Positions 1 through 10,619 of a DNA stretch of 64,000 nt are shown here, one piece after another. The DNA is from Parascedosporium putredinis (lineage: Eukaryota; Ascomycota; Sordariomycetes; Microascales; Microascaceae): assembly GCA_949357655.1 (NCBI GenBank), contig CASHTG010000017.1, forward strand, positions 1,488,001 through 1,552,000. Reading direction: 5' to 3'. Every line of letters begins with the position of its first letter. Within the stretch, counting starts at the first letter, position 1. Position numbers and translations under genes: made by a program. The notes beneath the pieces are model-generated. The model worked only from the letters and a program-made list of their open reading frames with translations, did no database searches and was not told where the DNA came from.

Positions 1-371
1 CCAACGGCACATTTCTCAAAGCCACCGAGCCCCGAGGCTTCCTCCAGTACCTCATGATGGGCTTCATGGCCGATGGCGAGGCTAGGACCGCCCTCATCTC
101 CCCTCGCCACCACTCGGTCGATTTCCGCGCCGCCTGCTTCTGCCACCGCAGGGTCATTGACACGGGCTTCGTCTGCTCAGTCTGCCTCGGCATCTTCTGC
201 GAGATCCCCGCGAATGCGGAATGCATACTCTGCGGGAACAAGCTCCGCCTCGGTTCCTATGGTGCGAAACCTGCCGTCGTACCACGCAGGAAAAAGAAGA
301 AGAAGAAGGCAGTGAACGGAAGTGGAAGAGAAGAGACCTCGAGCGCCACGGGAACCCCGCGCCCTGGTTAA
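1..371 (+). CDS. tfb4: TFIIH subunit Tfb4/p34, C-terminal part (cut by left edge)
   Basis: This is the 3' end of the gene for the Tfb4 (human GTF2H3/p34) subunit of TFIIH, the core factor for RNA polymerase II initiation and nucleotide excision repair, which in the family pairs with the p44/Ssl1 subunit. Reading frame 3 is open from the window edge to the TAA at 369-371. The conserved stretch GFLQYLMMGFMAD is followed by VDFRAACFCHR and then the C4-type zinc finger, visible as the Cys pairs CFC, CSVC, FCE and CILC. A basic tail (PRRKKKKKK) and a low-complexity end finish the protein, as in other filamentous fungi. No frame break is seen here. The N-terminal von Willebrand-like domain lies outside the window. 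The identification rests on motif order and is firm. Confidence 0.93.
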   Translation, partial: NGTFLKATEPRGFLQYLMMGFMADGEARTALISPRHHSVDFRAACFCHRRVIDTGFVCSVCLGIFCEIPANAECILCGNKLRLGSYGAKPAVVPRRKKKKKKAVNGSGREETSSATGTPRPG

Positions 372-1041
372 AAGTCGCCGTGAGCGACCCCTTTGGAGCT
401 AGGGTTACTATACACTAAATACACTTTAAAACCCCAGTCAACAGCGCCTCTTCTCCGGCCATGCACCTCGGTAGGCATGAGGGTGCGTGTCGGAGTCGAA
501 AGCGGTGCGCTCGTTTGACAGAAAGCGCTCTTCGCCATGGACATGTATTACAAAAGTAGGCAAGAACACTTAAAAGAGGAGATGGAGAAAAAGGGAAAAA
601 GGAAGAAGAAAAATACCAAAATTCAGGCTGGACTAGCGCTCATGTAGTATACAAATAATCAAAGGATATATGAGGTGCTCGCACCGTCCTTCCCTTTGAG
701 TGAAGGCTTTGCCTTATCGCCACACGTGCTTTGGACTCCCCACTAACTCCAACCTGCACCGCATCGAAGCCAACTAAACCGCAATATAAAAAGAACCAGA
801 GTAACATACAGCGAATCGACGTTTTAGGAATTGTACAAGTATCTAAGCCGCTCGACCTACAGAGCGTAAAGTGTGTGTGGGTTCCTGACTCTCTGGATCC
901 TACAGGTAGAAGCCCCTCCTTCGCGCGAGCCCACTGCAGGACATGCAGAGAGGACATGGCCAATAACTCTAATCCTAGACGAGGCCCACCACTTTTGTTC
1001 CGAGGAACGAGGCCAGGGATCATCTTGTCTTGAGGTTCTAA
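372..1041. other. Convergent 3' intergenic region
   Basis: This stretch lies between two stop codons facing each other (tfb4 on + and the taspase gene on -). It should hold both 3' untranslated regions. Only short, unconvincing open frames are present and I see no RNA gene or repeat. Confidence 0.5.
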
Positions 1042-2906
1042 TTACTGTCGCTTAATCCGGCGAGCCCCAACAGATATCTTGGTGTCCCCGTCGGGGTTAA
1101 GACGAGACATGAGGCACTGAGGCTCCCTATCCGTAGAGCCCATGGTCGCCAGTGCGAAAGACTCCGTATTATGGCCAAAATAAAAGTAGTACGCAGTCTT
1201 GCTCATCTTGACAGCGATGATACCTAATGCGCCGGCTGTCGTCATTCCCTGGACACCCGGGTGCTTCATGAAATCTTCTTGAATGAAGGCGTGAAGGACA
1301 TCGTGGTCGTCCCCATCGTACAAATCTTCCCCAAATTCACCTTGGCGGCTACCTCGTATGAGGCGCTCGGCGCACCTCTGAGAAGCCATGGTAGTAGCTA
1401 TGTGCTCCCCGGTTCCGCTCGCTACCGCCGCCACGGACACGCCTAATGGGTCTTTAGGGTGAGCGGGGATGACGGCACTTCCGACCCTAACAAGAGCTGC
1501 CGGGCCAACCCTGCCCCTGTGCTTCATACCAATACCACCTGATGAGGACCCAGCTGCGATGCGGCCCATGGAGTCAATCGCAATGGCGCCAACTGTGTCA
1601 CTGATGGAGTCTTTCGCTTGTTCGGCATACTCGCCAAACGACCGTTTATGTCTAGTAGGAGCCGACTCTAGTGTAGGAGAGACTAACGTCCGAGTTGGTG
1701 TTTCTCGACTATTCTGAACGTTTTTCGGAGAGACTTGGTCGGATATGCTGGGAGAAGAAGGCCCGTCGCCTAGAGTAGATCCATCTGCACCGTCTCCTTC
1801 GCTGGGCATAGATTTTCTCCAAGCATACCTGGAACGACGCTGCGGTAGATCTCGACCGAGCGATCTGTCCTCATCCGTTGATGCAGACATCCGAGGTAGC
1901 TGGATTTCGTCTAGAATTCCTATATTCGGAGTGCCGAACTGAGTACTTTGCCGAGATGGCCCCGCCCCGGAGATACCTTGGCGAGTAGGGCCGTCCTGGC
2001 TATACGACGCACCTTCAAGCACGACAAGGTCTTTTGAAGGAAGCCCGACTGGGCTTCATTGTAGAATCCAGAAACCATGGTAGGACGGTCCCCACTATGG
2101 TAAGTGTCGACAGATGAAGCAGACTCGGCTGTCGCCGCTGAGGAGTCCACGGATCTCGGTTTCCGACTCTTCGGGGGACACCGGAGCGGTAGCAACACGT
2201 CTCAACTCGTTCTGCCAGCGATGGAATCTGTCGCCAGCATTTTTTGAGATAAGGTTCTCGTTCGGCAAGACCTCAAATCCATGGTGCCGAGCAAATTTGA
2301 CCGCCCCTTGGCCGACAAGAAAGCTGGGAGGGACCCGACGTAGCGACAGTGGTTCGAGACTCTTATCCAGAAGAGTCTTGGCGAGACATATGGGGTTGCG
2401 GATATCTGAAAGATATATTAGAACAAGTGCACCGGTTGGCAGCGACGGTATAAAGGTAAAACAGACTAGGGACGGCGCCACAGGCACCACTCCGGCCCAA
2501 GTGATCCACGATGCTCGCATCACACTCTACCGTGCCATCGATACAGAGATTTGAACCGTAACCCGCATTTGTAATTTCCAAGTCTTCCAGGACTTTTATT
2601 GCAATTGTTACGGCTTCGGTTGCACTCGCCCCCGCGTTGAGGAATTTCATAGCCATTTGAGCCGCACTATGGCCAGTTCGTCAGTCTAATGGGGTCTTTC
2701 TTGTCACAGCTTAAACTGGGCCATACTCATTGCATGCTTTGAGGTGAAAGCTCTCATTCGCATGGCTGTGAAACCCTGCTCCCGCGTGGACTGCTATGGC
2801 CGTTAAAGGTCGTCGAGATGTAGCCTTGGCACGGCTTGAACGAAGGCGACGAACGGCGGGCGGAACGGGTAAGACCCCGCTTGACTACTCGGGACACCTC
2901 CGTCAT
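1042..2906 (-). CDS. Taspase-type threonine aspartase (Ntn hydrolase, asparaginase-2 family)
   Basis: The product belongs to the asparaginase-2/taspase family of self-cleaving N-terminal nucleophile hydrolases. Exons read on the minus strand: about 2906-2727, 2666-2467 and 2405-1042, with 60-61 bp introns that restore the family sequence at each junction (ACND/AAQMAMKFL and GAVP/NIRNPICLAK). HAGAGFHS, EITNAGYGSNL and GRSGACGAVP mark the alpha subunit. The nucleophile region is DTVGAIAID, with the Thr as expected N-terminus of the beta subunit, followed by SSGGIGMKHRGRVGPAAL. A variable Ser-rich linker sits between the halves, as in fungal members. Two frame breaks lie in the linker (G run at 2173-2177, and near 2040). 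The 5' end is uncertain: the best ATG is at 2906, but it needs one more frame shift before HAGAG. In animals the enzyme cuts regulatory proteins after Asp; the fungal substrate is unknown. Confidence 0.85.
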
Positions 2907-4335
2907 GTTGATAGGCTATGTTGGGGTTATCTATATTCTCCATGACGGGCTTGATACGTGTCGACTAGTCTCAGATCGGGTGCTGTTAGTAGGGGCCCGA
3001 GAGTATTATGTTCACGGCTGTTCCGGTCTACCTCTTCGTCCCTGTAGTTGACCGCCTACCCTGGGGTGTCTCTGATTTAGCTTTGTATTAAGGTGAGTTT
3101 AATTGGTTTCATCAATAAATGAGTGTATGTTTTGTAGCAAGCCGTAGGGCTGTCGCAGGCTGATGTTCTAAGGATGCCAAAAGGAAGTCTCAAGGTCATA
3201 GGATAGAGAGAGTGTGGAAATACAGAAAGATGATAGACCCGGGGAGACCCCAAATATTTTAAAGAAGGGGGCTATATTTAGAAAGTCGGAAGAATGATAG
3301 TGAACGGTATATCATGAGGGCGTGAGGTAGATGAAGAGAATGGCGGGTGAGTTATGCGGGCTAGTCGAGTATCTAGACGAGCATAGTTCGATTACCCGAG
3401 CTGGATAGAGCGAATAGAGGTTGATTGGCGAGTCAATAGTCTCCACTGTCGAGGGAAAAGTAGCAGCTGCCGCTTTGATGGTAGAAGTTGGGTTGTGTCT
3501 CCATGCCACTAACGAGATACTGAAGAAGGCGCGGTGAGGACCTTGGCCAAGGTCTGCACACAAACTTAAGAACAAGGCGAGAAATACAGTCGGTTCCCGT
3601 TTCCTTCAAAGGATTCATGGATCACTGGATCAAGTAAATGATCTTGTTCCTATCCTTAGTGATAGTTCTGCTAGTCCGGCTCGCATATGTGGCCTGACAG
3701 CGATGGAGAGATCCTACGTTTCGTATGTATCCGGACGGGGGACAAAGAGACAGCGACGACCAAACCACGCTGCTCTCTAGGTGGCTACTTGCTGTAGTTC
3801 GGGCTTGAGGATGAACAAGAGTAATTGTTGATGGTTCCTGCTCAACCTGCCCACTCCAGCTTTCCTCGAAATGTAGCTCTGGGGCTGTCTGTGCTTCTAG
3901 TGCTTCCCAAATGTACCACGGGAGGACGCAGCTTCTATATCCGTCCGGGCCACCCTATTTTATGTTCTCTTTTAGGCAACTCAGATGGATGTTTGTGAAG
4001 TTCAAGGCTTAATACGCCTCGAAGTAAGGTCTCTGTACGCACAAGGAGACTTGATCAGTCGATAATATTGCGGTTGTAGCTCTTGTTGGATGCTTACATA
4101 ATGGGCCATGTGGGACAACTTCGGAAGATGGTGACGAAGGTGGTGGTGGGGCGAGATGAGGGACCTCAACACCACCGTCGTCACCTTGGTTCCAGTTGCG
4201 GGACAGCTTCCTAAGCAGGGTCATCACGACTTGGGCAACGACACAAACAATCGGCAATTTATCGTAAACCTCTTCTCCTCCTACAAACGCTTTTCACCTT
4301 GTAGGTTGGGGGATCTTCTCCCAATTTTCGCGACA
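2907..4335. other. Divergent intergenic region between taspase gene and arp3
   Basis: This is the shared upstream region of two divergently transcribed genes. Open frames here are short and have no family resemblance. No repeat or RNA gene is visible. Confidence 0.45.
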
Positions 4336-6119
4336 ATGGCCAACCAAACCCCCGCCGTTGTCATGGACAAGTAAGACCCTATCCCAGCACCCCGCATTCC
4401 CCAAGGCTCCAAGAATAGTGCTCTCTGCGCATGATTGATGCTGATCGCCCATCCTCCTTTAGCGGTACCGGATTCTCAAAATTGGGTATGACCGACAGAA
4501 AAACACGCTACGAAGAAGCTGAACCTAGGCAAACTAACCTCCGTTGCTAGGTTTCGCTGGCAATGACTCTCCCTCTTTCGTCTTCCCGACCGCGATCGCC
4601 ACGAAAGGAGCTGCCGGAACGGGGGCACTGGCTCCGGTCGACCAGCTGTTGCCAACAAGCCCTCCTACCTGACCGGAGGAGCAGGACCGGGAAGCCACCT
4701 TAGCGCGAAGAGAGGCACGGAAGACCTGGATTTCTTCATCGGCGACGAAGCGGTTGCGGCGTCCGGGGTCCAGGTGCGCGACGATACCTTGCCAATGCTT
4801 GCTTGATCTGATGTGAGGAGCTAACACGAGTAGGATACGGCCTACACTACCCGATCCGTCACGGCCAGATCGAGAACTGGGTAAGCACACCAATTAGCGA
4901 CGACCAATCTTTAGAATTTCCACCGCTGACGGTAGCTTGATCATAGGATCACATGGAAAGGTTCTGGTCCAACTCCATCTTTAAATATCTTCGAGTCGAG
5001 CCTGAAGAGCACTTCTTCCTTCTGACCGAGCCTGTAAGTGCCACCAACCGGTGCAAGTAGCTGTCAAACGGTGATGGCTAACTGCGCGACCCCACACGTC
5101 AGCCACTGAACCCGCCTGAAAACCGAGAAAATACTGCCGAAATCTTTTTCGAGTCTTTCAACTGTGCGGGTCTATATATTGCTGTACAGGCCGTTCTTGC
5201 CCTAGCGGCTTCCTGGACCTCGTCCAAGGTCCACGACCGGTCCCTCACGGGAACCGTCATCGATTCGGGTGATGGTGTGACCCATGTCATCCCCGTCGCG
5301 GAAGGATACGTCATTGGGTCCTCGATCAAGTCGATCCCTATTGCTGGACGAGACATCACCTACTTCGTGCAGTCACTTCTTCGAGACCGCGGGGAGCCAG
5401 ACTCCTCGCTTAGGACAGCACAGGAGATCAAAGAGGAATACTGCTACGTGTGCCCCGATATCGTCAAGGAGTTCTCCCGGTATGACCGAGACAGGAGTCG
5501 ATTTATCAAGCACGTTGTTTCCCAGCCCGGCGGCCGACAAGTCTCTGTGGATGTGGGCTACGAGCGATTCATGGCGCCTGAAATCTTCTTCAATCCCGAA
5601 ATCTACAGCTCTGATTTCCTCACGCCTCTGCCTGTCGTTGTTGACGGCGTCATCCAGTCTTCCCCATCGATGTCAGGAGGGGCTTGTACAAGAACATCGT
5701 GCTTTCTGGCGGTAGCACTCTCTACAAGGATTTCGGTCGTAGGTTACAGAGGGACATCAAGCACCTCGTAGACGCGCGCATCCGGGCTAGTGAGGTTCGT
5801 AGCGGCGGTGCCAAGAGTGGCGGCCTGGAGGTTCAGGTCATCACGCACAAGAGGCAGAGGCATGGCCCATGGTTCGGTGGTAGCTTGTTGGGCCAGACGC
5901 CGGAGTTCAGGTCGTATTGCCACACAAAGGCCGAGGTGCGTCTCCCTCCCCTTTTTTTATATCTCCCCTCCCCCTTCTTTTGCTTCTGACGATATCACAA
6001 TGCGGATATTTACTTTCCTTCTTGGGATGGCGCGCTGACCTTATGGAAAACAGTATCAAGAATATGGACCCAGTATCGTGCGAAGGTTCGCGCTGCTTGG
6101 TGGGCCTGGAGGGCCCTAA
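4336..6119 (+). CDS. arp3: Actin-related protein 3 (Arp2/3 complex), with three one-base frame breaks
   Basis: Arp3 is one of the two actin-like subunits of the Arp2/3 complex, which nucleates branched actin at cortical patches and endocytic sites. Seven exons fit the family exactly: 4336-4370, 4463-4485, 4551-4773, 4834-4880, 4947-5033, 5103-5935 and 6054-6119. They give MANQTPAVVMDNGTG, then KLGFAGNDSPSFVFP, GYGLHYPIRHGQIENW, DHMERFW, HFFLLTEPPLNPPENRE, DSGDGVTHVIPVAEGY, the ATP-binding region LSGGSTLYKDFG, and an ALLGGPGGP end. Exon 2 is only 23 nt. One base is missing in a G run at 4621-4625, another in a G run at 4765-4768, and a third in a C run at 5662-5665. Adding these back gives 439 codons (438 aa), the usual fungal length. 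All other conserved positions I can judge are intact, so the breaks look like sequence errors. Confidence 0.95.
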
Positions 6120-8820
6120 AGGAGAAGAAGGGCTGCCGAATAGGAGATGGTGATTTCTCTAGAATCCGGGTTAGCGGGCACAGGGCATCTGGGAGGGATA
6201 ATGAGGTTATGGGTCCGGCTCTTCTAAGAGGGTTCTATATCTCAAGCTAGAAGGGGCTGACCTCCCTAGGACTGTGCGTTGATGATTGATTTAGGAGTAA
6301 GTAAAGACTCACACGAAGGTCACGATGTAAAAGTTTGGCCGTTGGTCATCTGCGATAGCGTCACGGTGGAAAAGAAACTCGCTTTTACCGGAGGAAAAAC
6401 AAAACTCTAGACAGTCTTTTGCAAGTAAGTGAATGTGAATTGGGACTTGTATTCCACGGACAAGGTAGATGCTGGAGTTAATACCGGCTCCTCCAACTCG
6501 TGGCAACGAGGCTCTAGACACGCCGCAAGCTCTCAGATACCTCACTAGTCGATGGATGAAGTTGCGTGTCTCCCGGCCTTGAGCAGGCCCGGTGGCCTGG
6601 AAGCTTGCGCATGTACTCTTTCCCTTTAGAGAAAGCTTGGCGACCTCTTCTCCTCTATTATCCTAGCCGTATACCACTAGGGATGTTATGACGAAGCGCA
6701 CCCTTGGAGATGCGATAGCCGTACTTCCGCCCCCGCATACCGGCTCTCCAAGAAAGGTCCCTTTTCCACAGTCTTATAGTATTGCCCCATGTAAAGTATA
6801 GCTCATGACGCTCCTCGAAGGATTGCGCATGCAATATAGGGAGTGTCCACCCAGATGTTGTCATGACACATATCCCGGAAGCCATCCGGGGAGCTGCAGC
6901 TCCGAGTCACATTGACGGTTTTTATCGCCGCCCGGAATCCTTGGTCGTTCGTTCGAGATCGCCAGATGCACCCTGCAGCTGAAATCCAGGCGTCAGGCCA
7001 GCAAATCATCATTCAAGCTCACTAGTCTATCTGTTCGTCACGGCCACCGCAAGCCTGGGCTTTATTTGGCCGAGCGCCCACGATGACTGCAAGGCACCGA
7101 AGCCAAGCCAAAGGGGGTGGGCGTTCATCTTGGTGTAAAATGGTCCTTTGCTGATCGGTCTGATGAAAGATGAATGGCGGATTCGTCATCGCCCCTCCCC
7201 CGATAAGAAAAAGCACCCTTCAGCCCCCAGCCTTCTTCGGGCAGAGGAGAAAACTCCCTCAAGACACACGGCTGGTGTTTCATAAACTGAAGGGAGTTTC
7301 TTTTATGAGTAGTGGTTTCTCCCTATCATTATTCATTTATTTATCTCGAAGTGGGAGATGCTGGGGATGTTGTTGATTTCCCACCCTCCCCTTGGCGGCG
7401 GAGATTGTTCGGGCCTGACTGAGGTGAGCAGGTTTGAGAGGAATATCTGGCAGTGCCGTTTCGGAGGGGCAAGCTTAGCCGATTTTCCCGGACCTTACGG
7501 GTCACAGGGGGCGGGGGATCTATTTGGGAACTGTGCGCCCAGACTTCTAACATGGGCTGAGTGATGCTCAAGGAAAACAGGAATGCACTGCTTGAAGAGG
7601 TGAATGATTGATCGTTTTTGCCTCTTCCAAAGACGGGCCCTCAAGTTGACGGCAAAACAATTTCGAAACTGGCTTATAGTCAATTAAGGCGCAGGCTCAA
7701 GGTATGGGGCAGGCAGGCAACATGTTGATAATTGCCCGCCGGCAGCTGCGGACCCCATCTCCCATAGCTTCAGAACTGGTGAGAACCAAGCAAGGCTCGC
7801 AACCCCCCCGAACTCAAGGGGATGCCTAAGTGGAGCCTTTGGCATGGAACGCTTGGATTGTTGATGTCTGGAGACAAGGGCATTGAACCAGCAAGAGAAA
7901 AAAAAAAAGGCTGCGGTTTGCGGTCCCCTTGACAGCAACCGAGCATGGACTCGGGCGTTTGAGGGAGCTGAGGAGTGGCGTTGATGGAGATGCGAGACTC
8001 CCCGAGACGAAGGAGGTAGAGGTGGATGCCGAGTAGCCCGTTTGCACGGTGGGCGCCGGGAGCTCCTTCCAGGACAACGGACAAGTAGCAGATACCCGCT
8101 TCCCGCCTCCCGCCTCACCCTCATCAAGAGGGAAGGGGCCAAGCCATTGCATTATTAATCTGTTCTCCGTGACTTTTTTCTTCCATAGTGTCTAGTGAAC
8201 TGGACAGATCAATCGATGTCGCACTCGGCCAATACGAACGTCCAGTGAACAAAGACCTCCAACTTGTTTCAAGGCAGCTCAGGTTTGCAAGGCAGAGGTT
8301 GCGCAGCCCGTTGGAGCGGACCTCGAAGGCTGAGTACCTACCGCCAATGCCATGGCCAGCCAGAGGCGAGGGTCTCTGTAAGCACCCGCCTTCTCGTCTG
8401 GCCTTACAACCCGTATGAAACCGACACAAATGACATTACAAATGATACAAGCTTGGAAGTAATAATACGTCGTATCAAATGAGGGACGGACATCCTCATT
8501 TCAAAGTTCCTCCAGTCGGCGCAAGCAGGCAATTTGGCACTGGGAGCTTGCCCCCTCCTTTCGACTGCTCGAAACCTTGAGGGGTTTGCGCGGGCTCGAG
8601 CTCATCCTCACGAAACAAGACTATTATATAAAGAGATCTCCACTTGCACCTGTTCCTTCCCTTTCCGCCATCCTCTTTTAATCCCTCCATTCCAGCTACA
8701 CACCTTTTATGATAGAACAAGCCAAGCTATCCCCAATTCTCCCCTCTCTCTCGCCATCCCCGCACACGGTATTTACCCTCCCGAAAACCACAAACTCCAC
8801 CCCATACAACCATCATCACA
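6120..8820. other. Intergenic region and atx1 leader
   Basis: These 2.7 kb run from the arp3 stop to the atx1 start. No convincing gene is present. The last 200 bases are a pyrimidine-rich leader of the kind seen before highly expressed fungal genes, preceded by a TATA-like box. Confidence 0.45.
8625..8633 (+). promoter_or_regulatory. Candidate TATA box of atx1
   Basis: TATATAAAG lies about 190 bp upstream of the atx1 ATG and is followed by a CT-rich tract. The position suits a core promoter with a long leader. No transcript start is known, so this is inference from motif and spacing. Confidence 0.45.
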
Positions 8821-9450
8821 ATGGCCGATGAGCATACCTACAACTTTGACATCACCATGAGCTGCGGCGGCTGCTCTGGTGCCGTTGATCGCGTGCTCAA
8901 GAAGCTTGAGGGTAAGTGATACTCAACCCCGACTTATCCCCCTTCTCCCAGCAAGCTCTTTCTTTGTACGCCTCCGTACCTAGAATTTGGTGAGCTCTTG
9001 CGCCCTCAAAATACACATGGCCAGTCTGGCCTTGAGCTCTTTGCCTCCTTTGCACGTGGGAAAATTGCCAGGGGAGCGGGGTGTTTGTTGGTCGGTCCAA
9101 GACCTTCCCCTCCCCTCCTATCTTGTTCCTTGTACCCCACCAAACCCCCTTGGTGCGTGTCGCAAAATGCGACTCAGCGCCGCCAGGATCCCAACACAAA
9201 ATCAAGTGAAACGCAAAACCAAAAAAGAAAAAGAAAAAGAAAGAAAAAAACTAACGCGACCTCGCGCCCACTCTCTCCAGGCGTCAGGAGCTACGAGGTT
9301 TCTCTCGAGAACCAGAACGCGACCGTCGTCGCCGAACCCGACCTCAAGTACGCCACCGTCCTCAAGACCATTGCCAAGACGGGCAAGAAGATCACCAAGG
9401 GTGTCGCCGACGGCGTCGAGCAGAGCATTGAGGTCCCCGTCGAGGCGTGA
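8821..9450 (+). CDS. atx1: Copper metallochaperone Atx1/Atox1
   Basis: This small cytosolic protein (86 aa) has one heavy-metal-associated domain. It carries Cu(I) to the P-type copper ATPase of the late secretory pathway (Ccc2 in yeast), which loads multicopper oxidases. Exons are 8821-8911 and 9281-9450. The metal loop is MSCGGC (Met13, Cys15, Cys18), the canonical MxCxxC. The second exon completes the fold with VRSYEVSLENQNATV, DLKYATVLKTIAKTGKK and an acidic end. The Lys of TGKK matches the conserved loop Lys that supports copper transfer. The start is fixed by the first ATG after the CT-rich leader. The single intron is unusually long for this window (369 bp) and is A-rich near its 3' end. 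The reading frame is intact, one of few in the window. Confidence 0.95.
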
Positions 9451-10104
9451 GGTGGTTCTCTTCTTTGCCTTTTTTCTGTTTCCTCTTTATTTCAAATTTG
9501 TTCTGTTCCGACTTTCTCGGCGATGGCGTCATGCGATGCACGATAAGGGTGGGGGAGCTTCTCGATAATTATGTGGCAGGGGTCTCTGCTTGGCCACTTG
9601 GCCCAAGTTTTATACCTTAGAATCGAGACCTTGAGTGTTGACTCGCGAAGAGAGTGCAACCGATAAAAAGATCCAAAAAACAAATACAATACAAAACATG
9701 GATTCTTATCATTCAAAAACGGTCACTTTTCCACTGGTTGAGTTATCTTCCGTTCGTCTCAAGACGAGGCTACAGAAGCTACATCCATGTTGCTTGGTCA
9801 AAGGTTAGTGTAGTCTATGCAGTAGCGTTTAGTGTGTTTCCACCCAGACGGGCCAAGGCACGCTGGCCATTTGGTACCAAGCGCAGCTTGTGAGGAGTGC
9901 ACAGATTCCGCGATCAACATTGATATGTAGAACCTTCGATGGTGGATGCGACGAGCTGCAAGCTCACGCTAGGAAAGTGTGGCCACATGGCCGAGTCGAT
10001 CTCATCTGTCTTGTCTCAGAGGTGGGGATTTGCTTGACAAATTGAAGTGGTTTGTCATCACATCACGTTCGTGGATATATCCATGTCTGGAACCCTTAAC
10101 AAGA
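9451..10104. other. Intergenic region 3' of atx1
   Basis: This stretch holds the atx1 3' untranslated region and AT-richer sequence. I see no gene, repeat or RNA in it. Confidence 0.4.
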
Positions 10105-10593
10105 TCAACGAGAGGGCTGACATATAACCTTGATGGTTCTCGATACGCAGCTGATGCTTGAGAAGCCCACAGAGTGCTTTGGGCCTAGAAACGCATTTCT
10201 AGGGGCGAGGTATGCTCTGCGCACTCGCGTCACGACCTCGAGCTTGTCCACTTCGCGGTCGAGTCCATATCCAAAAGAGTACCCGAAAGCAGCCTGATAT
10301 TCCGTCGGCAGAACCGGCGCAAAGGCTTGAGTAACCAGTGCTAGTAAACGTGCGGTGGGCGGATATACGTCCATTCCACTAACAGTTCTCATTCCAGCGC
10401 GAGATGTGTGCCCCGCACTGAACCCAAGCGTCAAGTTCTCCCTGAACCCTCTGGCATCTCTCCGGAGAGCCAACCAGGTCGGCATGAGCACAGTCCGGTC
10501 TAGGAACCTAGCCAAGTTCCCGGTGATACCCCGAAGCTGGCTTCGAGTCTCCGTGTCCCCCTGCTCCCTCCATATCGTTCTCGCATCTTCCAT
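10105..10593 (-). CDS. Possible hypothetical protein, family not recognised
   Basis: An open frame of 162 codons runs from an ATG at 10593 to a stop at 10105. It reads like coding sequence in its centre (for example LARFLDRTVLMPTWLALRR and EYQAAFGYSFGYGLDREV) but I cannot place it in a family. Just upstream, to about 10720, another frame also reads protein-like (TASDLLMTRAFLREVTHTMHG). The gene may therefore start further up and be split by a one-base loss like its neighbours. The last 25 residues look random and may be intron or downstream sequence. It could equally be a chance frame, since no family or splice signal supports it strongly. Confidence 0.33.
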   Translation of the reverse strand: MEDARTIWREQGDTETRSQLRGITGNLARFLDRTVLMPTWLALRRDARGFRENLTLGFSAGHTSRAGMRTVSGMDVYPPTARLLALVTQAFAPVLPTEYQAAFGYSFGYGLDREVDKLEVVTRVRRAYLAPRNAFLGPKHSVGFSSISCVSRTIKVICQPSR

Positions 10594-10619
10594 CGAAGCC
10601 ACAGCCTTTTAGACATCGC

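Noticed and set aside
2030..2112. Third intron in the taspase gene with a GTCGAC donor
   Set aside because: The donor is poor, and a continuous protein-like linker appears when two one-base losses are assumed instead.
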